Of a stretch of 64,000 nucleotides of DNA, positions 33,755-40,466 are shown piece by piece. Made by a program: the position numbers and the translations under genes. The stretch spans positions 310,001 to 374,000 of the forward strand of contig CAWEGB010000007.1 of NCBI GenBank assembly GCA_963808545.1. Reading direction: 5' to 3'. The DNA comes from JACVRW01 sp963808545. GTDB taxonomy: Bacteria > Actinomycetota > Thermoleophilia > Solirubrobacterales > Thermoleophilaceae. Under the pieces are notes generated by a model. That model did not search any database. It saw only the letters and a program-made list of their open reading frames with translations, and was not told the DNA's origin. Position 1 is the stretch's first letter. Every line of letters starts with the position of its first letter.

Positions 33755-34797
33755 CGGACACGGAGCGGCTGGGCATCTTCGCCGAGGGGCTGTTCGAGAA
33801 GCACTCCGGCAAGACGGCCCACGGCGTCATCCGCTACGGCACGCGCGAGGTCGTGGCCGTCGTCGACTCCACCCAGGCCGGACGCACCGCCGACGAGGTG
33901 GAGCCGTTCTGCCTCCATCCGGTGCCGGTGGTGGCGAGCGTGCGCGAGGCCATCGACGCCGGGGCCACCACGATGCTCATCGGCGTCGCTCCCACCGGCG
34001 GCAAGCTCGATCCGGCCTGGCGCGGCCCGCTGCTCGAGGCCATCGACGCCGGCCTGGACCTCGAAGCCGGGCTGCACACCCAGCTGTCCGACGATCCGGA
34101 CCTGCGGGCCGCCGCCGAGCGTGCGGACGTCGAGCTGCGCGACCTCCGCGCGGGCCCCGCCGATCTCACCGTGCCGGAGGGGCCCTACTCGCGCCCCGAC
34201 TCGGTGCGGGTGGTCCACAGCGTCGGCTCGGACACCGTGATCGGCAAGAAGGTCGTGACCCTCGAGCTCGACCGCGCCGCCCGCGAGCGCGGCGAGCGCT
34301 CGGTCTACGTCCCCACCGGCCAGACCGGCGTGGCCATCGCCGGGTGGGGGATCGCCGTGGACCACGTGATCTCGGATTACGTGGCGGGGGCGGCTGAGCG
34401 GCTCGTCCACGAGGGCACCGAGCGAGGCGACCTGCTGTTCGTCGAGGGCCAGGGCGCTCTCTTTCACCCGGCCTACTCGGGGGTCACGCTCGGCCTGCTG
34501 CACGGCTCGGCTCCCGATCAGCTGATCCTCGTCCACAAGGCCGGCGTGACGGCGATCCGCAACTACCCGGACCTCGCCATCCCGCCGCTGTCCGAGCTGG
34601 TGGCCGCCTACGAGCTCGTCACGGCGCGCGTGCGTCCGGCGCGGGTCACGGCGATCGCGCTCAACACCAGCGATCTCGACGAGGCCGCCGCCCGGGCGGC
34701 GATCGAGAAGGCGCGCGAGGAAACAGGTCTCGAGACCGACGACGTGGTGCGCTTCGGGCCCGACCGCGTGCTCGACGCCGTGCTGGACGCCGCGTAG
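33751..34797 (+). CDS. DUF1611 family protein, DgcN-like (D-glutamate N-acetyltransferase candidate)
   Basis: 348 residues. An N-terminal Rossmann-like domain (GVIRYGTREVVAVVDSTQAG) is followed by a P-loop-like half: VHSVGSDTVIGKKVV near residue 155 resembles a degenerate Walker A, and VPTGQTGVAIAGWGIAVDHV and FVEGQGALFHPAYSGVTLGL are DUF1611 hallmarks. DgcN from marine bacteria, a DUF1611 protein, acetylates D-glutamate so that DgcA can racemise it, yielding L-glutamate. Start codon overlaps the preceding epimerase stop by four bases. The function is by homology to that pair and has not been shown in actinobacteria to my knowledge. Confidence 0.8.
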   Translation: MTDTERLGIFAEGLFEKHSGKTAHGVIRYGTREVVAVVDSTQAGRTADEVEPFCLHPVPVVASVREAIDAGATTMLIGVAPTGGKLDPAWRGPLLEAIDAGLDLEAGLHTQLSDDPDLRAAAERADVELRDLRAGPADLTVPEGPYSRPDSVRVVHSVGSDTVIGKKVVTLELDRAARERGERSVYVPTGQTGVAIAGWGIAVDHVISDYVAGAAERLVHEGTERGDLLFVEGQGALFHPAYSGVTLGLLHGSAPDQLILVHKAGVTAIRNYPDLAIPPLSELVAAYELVTARVRPARVTAIALNTSDLDEAAARAAIEKAREETGLETDDVVRFGPDRVLDAVLDAA

Positions 34798-34897
34798 GGG
34801 CTCCGGCGGCTCGATTCGACATCCTGGCCAAACGCCAGAGCAAATGTTTCGACACCGGTAGGTGTACTTCGCACGTACCAACCGCCACGATGCGCGC

Positions 34898-35089
34898 ATG
34901 AATCCCCGCAGGTACGCGCTGGTTCCCGACCGCGAATCCGAGCGAAAGCCCCGCAAACCGGGCCAGATCCGGCGCTACTCGCTTGCCCGCGTGGCCCCCT
35001 CCTCGCGTTCGGCCCTGGGCGTGGACCGCCTGGAGCGTCTCGAGCAGATAGCGGCGCTCGACCGTCCGTTCAGCAACGGCCGGCCGTAG
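34898..35089 (+). CDS. Possible small basic protein
   Basis: An open frame of 63 residues from ATG (a GTG at 34862 would add 12). Arg-rich with a KPRKPGQIRRYSLARVAP segment and an acidic-basic helical C-terminus (GVDRLERLEQIAALDRP). No ribosome binding site and no recognised family. It is followed by a hairpin that could be a terminator. Codon composition is compatible with coding, but a chance frame in GC-rich DNA cannot be excluded. Confidence 0.33.
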   Translation: MNPRRYALVPDRESERKPRKPGQIRRYSLARVAPSSRSALGVDRLERLEQIAALDRPFSNGRP

Positions 35090-35178
35090 CGTCGCCACCT
35101 CGCCGCGGCGCGCTCCGCGGGGGCGTTGGCGAGTAATGCATCCATAGCGCTGCACAACTCGACAGACCACGGCCCAGG

Positions 35179-35198
35179 GGCGCACGCCCGAACGGAGC
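35179..35198. repeat. 20-base sequence repeated at 40441
   Basis: GGCGCACGcCCGAACGGAGC; the copy at 40441-40460 differs only at the ninth base. Both copies lie just past the stop codon of a minus-strand gene (PucR here, metH there), which suggests a shared 3' element or dispersed repeat. Confidence 0.5.
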
Positions 35199-35221
35199 AC
35201 CCGCGCGGAGCGAAGCCGGGC

Positions 35222-36325
35222 CTAGCGCGGCAGGCTCGGCGCGATGATCCGGTAGGCCTTCAGCCCCAGGCCCAGCCGCTCCCGGTCCTCGCTCTTGAGC
35301 GGATCGAGCCCGGTGAGCTCCTTGACCCGGTCGAGCCGGTAGCCCACCGTGTGGCGGTGCGCGTGGATCTCCTGGGCGGTCGAGGCCATGTTGCAGTTGT
35401 TGCCCAAATAGGCGGAGAGCGTGCCGAGCAGATCGGTGGAGTACTGCTCGTCGTAGTGCACGAGCGCCGCGACGGTGTCCTCGTAGAAGCTCCTGACCTC
35501 CTGCGGGTGGCTGGCCAGCACGCGGAACAGGAGGCGGTAGGTGCCCTCCCCGATCTCCTCGCCCGGCGGTCCTCCGCCGGCCGCGGTCACGCCCAGAACG
35601 AGCTCGGCCTCCTCGAGCGCGCGACGCAGCTCGGCGCCGCCCGAGCGGTGCGACGAGACCCCCACCGACGCGTGCCGGCCCAGCCGCGCGGCGGCGCGGC
35701 GGGCCAGGTCGGGCTCGCCCGGCAACAGTGCGTAGACCTTGCCCTCCACCGGCTGGGCCAGGGCTCCGGGCACCTCGGCGAGGATGGCCGCGGTCACCCG
35801 GCCCGGCCCGCGCCCGTTCGGGTCGGCGCACAGCGCCACGTAGCCCTCGGACAGCTCACAGCCGAGGCGCGACGCCCGCCGCGCCACCTCGTTGGCGTCG
35901 AGCTCAGGCCGAGACAGCACCTCCTCGAGGAACGAGCCGCGCAGCGACTGCTCGGTCTCGTCCCTCGCCTCGGCCACCGCCACCTCCGTGAGCGCGGCGA
36001 TGGCGGCCATGTGGAGAAAGTCTCCGGCGTCGCCGCGGCTCGGGCCGAGCTGCAGCACCGCGCCGAGCTCCCGCCCTCCTGAGGCGATCGGCACCTCGGC
36101 AGTGACCTCGGCGGGACGCTGCGGCCGCCCGCCCGCCAAGCGGGCGGCCACATAGCGCTCGTACCGGCCCCATCCCTCGAGTGGCACCCCGAGGCGCGGC
36201 ACGATCACCGCCACGGGAGCACCCGTGTGAGCCGCGGCGATCTCGGCGACGCGCTCCAGGCCGTCGCCGGCCAGCACGGCGCCCACCATCTCGAGGTGGG
36301 CGCCGCGTGGCGTTACGTCGGGCAC
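35222..36325 (-). CDS. PucR/CdaR-family transcriptional regulator
   Basis: 367 residues from GTG at 36325. The N-terminal half looks like a GAF-type or sensory domain (about residues 10-130), then a GGDEF-like degenerate region (ASRLGCELSEGYVALCADPNG). The C-terminal PucR helix-turn-helix includes LSAYLGNNCNMASTAQEIHA and RHTVGYRLDRVKELTGLDP. Such regulators control purine, sugar-acid or amino acid use. It is 41 bp downstream of glnK on the same strand, so it may be read through from the amt-glnK operon and link to nitrogen supply; its own targets are unknown. Confidence 0.88.
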   Translation of the reverse strand: MPDVTPRGAHLEMVGAVLAGDGLERVAEIAAAHTGAPVAVIVPRLGVPLEGWGRYERYVAARLAGGRPQRPAEVTAEVPIASGGRELGAVLQLGPSRGDAGDFLHMAAIAALTEVAVAEARDETEQSLRGSFLEEVLSRPELDANEVARRASRLGCELSEGYVALCADPNGRGPGRVTAAILAEVPGALAQPVEGKVYALLPGEPDLARRAAARLGRHASVGVSSHRSGGAELRRALEEAELVLGVTAAGGGPPGEEIGEGTYRLLFRVLASHPQEVRSFYEDTVAALVHYDEQYSTDLLGTLSAYLGNNCNMASTAQEIHAHRHTVGYRLDRVKELTGLDPLKSEDRERLGLGLKAYRIIAPSLPR

Positions 36326-36366
36326 GGCTCTCAGGCCTTCCGTAGCCAGTGCTCGACCCTCCGGGG

Positions 36367-36750
36367 CTACGAGCCCGCGCCGTTGACGCTGGCCTCGTCG
36401 CCCTCGTGGGCCTGCAGCACCATCTCGCCCTCTTCGCCGGTGCGGATGCGGATCGCATCCTCCACCGGAATCACGAACAGCTTGCCGTCGCCCACCGAGC
36501 CGGTGCGCGCGTGCCGCAGGATCACCTCCTTGATGACCCCGACGTCCTTGGACTCCACCACGCACTCCAGCTTGAGCTTCGGCCGCAGGTGGACGGCGAG
36601 CTCCGAGCCGCGATAGTGCTCGGTGATCGCCTTCTGCCTGCCCGAGCCCTTGACCTCCGCGATGGAGAGGCTCGGGAAGCCGGCCTCGAGCAGATCCGCC
36701 CGGATCGGCTCGAAGGCCTCGTGGCGGATGTAGGCGATGACCATCTTCAT
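36367..36750 (-). CDS. glnK: PII signalling protein, GlnK type, lacking Tyr51
   Basis: 127-residue PII protein that senses ATP/ADP and 2-oxoglutarate and regulates Amt. Conserved features are EVKGSGRQK near 32-40, YRGSE at 46-50 at the T-loop base, RTGSVGDGKLFV in the B-loop and IRIRTGE in the C-loop. Aligned to E. coli GlnB, the uridylylation or adenylylation site Tyr51 is Leu, and much of the T-loop is changed (LAVHLRP). Ser49, the phosphosite of cyanobacterial PII, is present. The C-terminus is ~15 residues longer than usual. Start overlaps the amt stop by four bases. Confidence 0.93.
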   Translation of the reverse strand: MKMVIAYIRHEAFEPIRADLLEAGFPSLSIAEVKGSGRQKAITEHYRGSELAVHLRPKLKLECVVESKDVGVIKEVILRHARTGSVGDGKLFVIPVEDAIRIRTGEEGEMVLQAHEGDEASVNGAGS

Positions 36751-38204
36751 GCCGTCACCTCACCCGGTCGCGGCACCGAGGCACCCCGCGGCTGCGCCGG
36801 CCCTTCCGGCGGACCGCCGGTGGGGCCGCCGAAGTCCGACTGCGGGATGAACTGCTCGGGGTAGCCGTACATGCCGTGCTCGACGATGTCGAGTCCGGCC
36901 TCCTCGTCCTCCTCCGAGACCCTCAGGCCGATGGTGGCCTTGATGATCGCGAAGGTGGCGTAGCTCATCGCGAACACGAAGGTGAACGCAACGATGACCC
37001 CGACCGCCTGGGCGATCAGTTGCTCGAACGAGCCGGAGTAGAACAGGCCGCCCTCGGGATTGCCGAAGGCGTTGTACTCCGCCAGCCGCGGCGCCGTGAA
37101 CAGGCCGCAGGCCAGCGTGCCCCAGATACCGGCCAGGCCGTGCGCCGAGGTGGCGCCGACCGGGTCGTCGATCTTCTTGTCGATCCAGATGACGCCGAAC
37201 ACCACGATCAGTCCGGCCACGAAGCCGATGATCGGGCCCGCCCAGATCTCCACGTAGCCCGAGGGCGCGGTGATGGCCACGAGACCGGCGATGGCGCCGT
37301 TGGCCACCATCCCGATGTCGATCGTCCTCTGCCTGATCTGAGTGGCGACGAAGGCACCGATGATGCCGCCCGCGCAGCCGAGCAGGGTGACCACGGCCAC
37401 GTCCGCCAAGCGGGTGTCCCCGATGCCGAGCGTCGAGCCGGGGTTGAAGCCGAACCAGCCGACGAACAGGATGATCGTGCCCAGACCGACCAGCGGCATC
37501 GAGTGCCCGGGAATCGCCCGCGGCTTGCCGTCCGGACCGTACTTCCCCTTACGTGGACCGAGCAGCAGCAGTGCGCACAGTGCGCCGGTGGCGCCGATGA
37601 GGTGCACCGCGGTGGAGCCGGCGAAGTCCTGCATGCCGGTGGGCAGCAGGGCGGTGTCGCCGTTCTGCAGCCAACCGCCGCCGAAGACCCAGTGCGAGCC
37701 GATCGGGTAGATGATCGACGCGAACACGACCGCGTAGATCACGTACGCGCTGTACTTGATCCGCTCGAGCGTCGAGCCCCAGACGATGGCCAGGGACACT
37801 GCGCAGAACGCGAACTGGAACAGCCACTTGGCCTCCACCGTGGCGTCCGAGAGGCCCATGACCGGGAACGCTTCCTGACCGTTGCCGGTGAACTGAAGGA
37901 AGAACCCGTTGGAGCCGATGATCGCGCTCGAGATGCCGAGCACGTCAGCGCTCCCGAAGGCAAAAGCAAAGCCGACCGCCCAATAACAGATCGCCGCGAT
38001 CGAAAGGTTGGTGAGGATCTTGGCCACACCGGTTCCGGCGTTCTTCGCGCGCGAGAATCCGATCTCGAGCATGGCGAAGCCCGCCTGCATGAACAGGACG
38101 AGCACGGCCGCGACGAACACGAACATCGTGTTGGTCGTGACTGTGCTGTCAAGGGTGCCGTCGACCGCCCTAGCGAGATCGTCAGCGGTTGCGAGAAATT
38201 CCAT
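36747..38204 (-). CDS. amt: Ammonium transporter Amt
   Basis: 485 residues with about eleven membrane spans. The pore twin-His are in TAVHLIGATGAL and TSAHGLAGIWGTL, and the ammonium-recruiting aromatics are in the first third. The conserved AMLEIGFSRAKN follows the first helix. Length includes a ~55-residue hydrophilic Pro/Gly-rich C-tail after the usual end. Coupled by ATGA overlap to glnK, whose product should plug the pore when nitrogen is plentiful. A GGAAGGAGG lies about 13-15 bases before the ATG, rather far for an ideal ribosome binding site. Confidence 0.96.
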   Translation of the reverse strand: MEFLATADDLARAVDGTLDSTVTTNTMFVFVAAVLVLFMQAGFAMLEIGFSRAKNAGTGVAKILTNLSIAAICYWAVGFAFAFGSADVLGISSAIIGSNGFFLQFTGNGQEAFPVMGLSDATVEAKWLFQFAFCAVSLAIVWGSTLERIKYSAYVIYAVVFASIIYPIGSHWVFGGGWLQNGDTALLPTGMQDFAGSTAVHLIGATGALCALLLLGPRKGKYGPDGKPRAIPGHSMPLVGLGTIILFVGWFGFNPGSTLGIGDTRLADVAVVTLLGCAGGIIGAFVATQIRQRTIDIGMVANGAIAGLVAITAPSGYVEIWAGPIIGFVAGLIVVFGVIWIDKKIDDPVGATSAHGLAGIWGTLACGLFTAPRLAEYNAFGNPEGGLFYSGSFEQLIAQAVGVIVAFTFVFAMSYATFAIIKATIGLRVSEEDEEAGLDIVEHGMYGYPEQFIPQSDFGGPTGGPPEGPAQPRGASVPRPGEVTA

Positions 38205-38270
38205 CAGGACCTACAGCCTCCTTCCGTAGTTACTCGGCCAAGCTACGAGTGGCTGTGGAAACGGTCTTTA

Positions 38271-38280
38271 GACGTACGTC
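38271..38280. promoter_or_regulatory. Palindrome upstream of amt
   Basis: Perfect ten-base palindrome GACGTACGTC, 67 bases upstream of the amt ATG, in the amt/decarboxylase spacer. A CGTAG/CTACG inverted repeat lies closer to amt at 38225-38247. Either could bind a nitrogen regulator; this is by position only. Confidence 0.3.
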
Positions 38281-38347
38281 GAAGATATGGCCAACGGGAT
38301 TCGCCCACGTGTCGAAAGGGGTCGGCAAACACGCTTGCAGAGCGAAA

Positions 38348-39820
38348 TCATGCCGTCAGCTCGGCCCGCCCCAACTCTTCCGCAACCTCCAGCAGGAGCT
38401 CGAGATGCTCGGCCTCGGTGCGGAAGTTCACGATGCAGGCGCGCAGGCAGAAGCGGCCGTCCACCACGGCGTTCGAGATGTACACCCGCCCGTCGGCCTG
38501 GGACCTGGTCATGATGCGCTCGTTCAGGCGGTCGAGGGCCTCCTCGTCGCCCCGCAACTGCTGGGGTGCGTACCGGAAGCAGCAGATCGACAGCTTGACC
38601 GGGGTCATCAGCTCGAAGTCAGGGTGCTCGTCCACCAGCTCGCCCAGGTAGCGGGCCAGCGCCGCGTCGTGCGAGATCCGGCGCCCGTAGGCCGCGCTGC
38701 CGTGGGCCACGAGCGACAGCCAGATCCGCAGCGCGGAGAAGCCGCGGCTGAAGTCCGGACCCTGGTGGACGTAGTCCACACCGTGCTGGGCGCGCACCTC
38801 CTCGTCGAGCCAGATGACGCTGGCGTCGGCGGCGAAGGCAGCACCGAGCAGCGCCTCATCGCGGACGATCGCACAGCCGCCGAGGAGTGGGGTGTAGAGC
38901 CATTTGTGAGCGTCGGCGGCGATCGAGTCGGCTCGCTCGATCCCCGCGAACTGCGAACGCAGGTCGCCGGCCAGGACCGCCGGGCCGCCGTAACAGGCAT
39001 CCACGTGGAAGTGGATGCCATGGCGTTCGCAGAGCGCGGCCAGCTCGTCGAGCGGGTCGATCGCTCCCGTGGCGGTGGTGCCGGCGGTGCCGATCACCGC
39101 TGCCGGCCGTACCCCGGACTCGAGATCGCGCTCGATCGCCTGCTCGAGCTCGTCCACGCGCATGCGCTGAGCCTCGTCGGCGGGAATCGCGCGCACGGCC
39201 TCGAGTCCCAGACCGAGCATGTCGGCCGCTCGCCGCTGCACCACGTGGGCCTCGCTCGAGGCGTAGAAGGCCAGCGGCGGCCCGGCGGCCACACCACGGG
39301 CGCGGGCCTCGAGGCCGAGCGCCCGGTCGCGCGCCAGCTTGAGCCCCACGAAGTTGGCCATCGCGCCACCGGCCACCACCTGGCCGCCGGCGCTCTCGGG
39401 CAGCCCGAAGGTGCGCGCCAGCCAGCTCACCAGCGCGGCCTCCACCTGGTTGGCGCCGGGGCTGAGCCGAAAACCGCCGAGGTTCTGGTTGAGGGCGGAG
39501 GCGATCAGGTCGCCCGCGGCGCCCGGGACCGTGCCCGAGCCCGACACGTAGGCCATGAAGCCGGGATGGCCGGGATAGATCGAGGCGTCGAAGGCGAGCG
39601 CGCGCAGGCGAGCGATCAGCTCGGCGTTGGAGAGGCCCTCCTCGGGGACGTCGAGGTCGAGCCGCTCGCGCACCGCCGCGGCGGTGAACTGTCCGCCCAC
39701 GGGCAGCTCGGGCAGGCGGGTCAGGAGCTCGGTCCAGAGCTCGACCACCTCCTCCCCCAGCTCGCCGGCACGAGCCGGAGCCCAGTCGAGGTCGCGGACG
39801 GGTTCGGGTCGCTCAGCCAT
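38348..39820 (-). CDS. PLP-dependent group II amino acid decarboxylase (AADC-like)
   Basis: 490 residues. Family features: GHPGFMAYVSGSG near 83, the GGAMANFVGLKLARD segment, HVVQRRAADMLGLG with the cofactor-stacking His, HVDACYGG with the PLP Asp, and ADAHKWLYTPL with the Schiff-base Lys. Members decarboxylate aromatic amino acids, glutamate, 2,4-diaminobutyrate or act as tyrosine decarboxylase-like enzymes; the substrate cannot be assigned. The stop lies near the divergent spacer of amt, but both are on the same strand and well separated. Confidence 0.9.
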   Translation of the reverse strand: MAERPEPVRDLDWAPARAGELGEEVVELWTELLTRLPELPVGGQFTAAAVRERLDLDVPEEGLSNAELIARLRALAFDASIYPGHPGFMAYVSGSGTVPGAAGDLIASALNQNLGGFRLSPGANQVEAALVSWLARTFGLPESAGGQVVAGGAMANFVGLKLARDRALGLEARARGVAAGPPLAFYASSEAHVVQRRAADMLGLGLEAVRAIPADEAQRMRVDELEQAIERDLESGVRPAAVIGTAGTTATGAIDPLDELAALCERHGIHFHVDACYGGPAVLAGDLRSQFAGIERADSIAADAHKWLYTPLLGGCAIVRDEALLGAAFAADASVIWLDEEVRAQHGVDYVHQGPDFSRGFSALRIWLSLVAHGSAAYGRRISHDAALARYLGELVDEHPDFELMTPVKLSICCFRYAPQQLRGDEEALDRLNERIMTRSQADGRVYISNAVVDGRFCLRACIVNFRTEAEHLELLLEVAEELGRAELTA

Positions 39821-39847
39821 GCCGAGCGACCCTAGCCGCCTCCTCCA

Positions 39848-40240
39848 TCAGCCGTAGAACAGGTAGCCGAAGCGCCTGACCGCCTCGTAGTAGACGTTCG
39901 CGGTGTTGCGGCACAGCCCGCGCTCGTACCAGACACGGGTGGCACAGTGCGCGTACATGTCGTCCCGGAAGCGGGTGTCGCAGTAGGCCTGGCCCAGCTG
40001 AGCGCCGTAACAGGCGTCGTGGGCCGCACAGGCGGCGGTGAAGTTGAACCACGGCCCGGTATCGGGCACGAGCTGATCCCCGACCCCGCCCGGGCCGCAG
40101 GCGGTGGTGGCCTCCTGGGCCTCCGCGACGGTGGGCGCGTAACCGGACGGGCTCTTGGCGCTCGCGGCGGGCGCGGCCAGGGCCAGCACGGCCAGCAGCG
40201 AGACGAGCGAGAGGACGATCCTGCGGTGCAGCTGATGCAT
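39848..40240 (-). CDS. Secreted prokaryotic-type phospholipase A2
   Basis: 130 residues. A clear Sec signal peptide (basic start, hydrophobic LSLVSLLAVLALAAPAASA core and Ala-x-Ala site near 28) precedes a ~100-residue domain with the phospholipase A2 catalytic motif FTAACAAHDACYG, whose His-Asp dyad is at about residues 74-75. Six mature-part Cys are positioned for disulfides. The family hydrolyses the sn-2 ester of glycerophospholipids using calcium; Streptomyces violaceoruber PLA2 is the prototype. Acts outside the cytoplasm. It ends 28 bp from the decarboxylase start, same strand. Confidence 0.85.
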   Translation of the reverse strand: MHQLHRRIVLSLVSLLAVLALAAPAASAKSPSGYAPTVAEAQEATTACGPGGVGDQLVPDTGPWFNFTAACAAHDACYGAQLGQAYCDTRFRDDMYAHCATRVWYERGLCRNTANVYYEAVRRFGYLFYG

Positions 40241-40330
40241 GCGACGCTCCTCTGGTCGAGGCGCCTCCCGCAGGTCTACCTATCCCTCCGACGCGGTTTC
40301 CAATCACCGAATGGAGGTCAACCGACCGTC

Positions 40331-40367
40331 TGACGAGTTAGTGCCGCTATAGGACAACAACTCGTCA
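40331..40367. repeat. Inverted repeat downstream of metH
   Basis: TGACGAGTT at 40331-40339 and its exact complement at 40359-40367, with a 19-base loop. It directly follows (on the metH strand) the terminator-like hairpin at 40370-40388, so transcripts leaving metH would meet two strong stems in series. Confidence 0.5.
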
Positions 40368-40369
40368 AA

Positions 40370-40388
40370 CGCCTCCACAGGGGAGGCG
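40370..40388 (-). terminator. Candidate intrinsic terminator of metH
   Basis: CGCCTCC at 40370-40376 pairs with GGAGGCG at 40382-40388 around a five-base loop. On the metH strand the stem is followed by TTTG. It lies about 80 bases past the metH stop. Confidence 0.5.
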
Positions 40389-40440
40389 CCCACGACCGAT
40401 CCCGACCCCTTCCCAGCCGATCTGACCACGCCGGACCCTA

Positions 40441-40460
40441 GGCGCACGGCCGAACGGAGC
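40441..40460. repeat. Second copy of 20-base repeat
   Basis: GGCGCACGgCCGAACGGAGC; 19 of 20 bases match the copy at 35179-35198. It begins six bases past the metH stop codon. Confidence 0.5.
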
Positions 40461-40466
40461 GCTACC

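Larger units (their letters stand above)
34798..35221. other. Gene-poor region between convergent dgcN-like and PucR genes
   Basis: About 420 bases holding one weak small frame (34898-35089), an inverted repeat ACACC-GGTA-GGTGT near 34851-34864, a CCGCGG/CCGCGG hairpin at 35103-35120 that could terminate plus-strand transcription, and a 20-base sequence at 35179-35198 that recurs with one mismatch beyond metH. Nothing else is evident. Confidence 0.5.
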
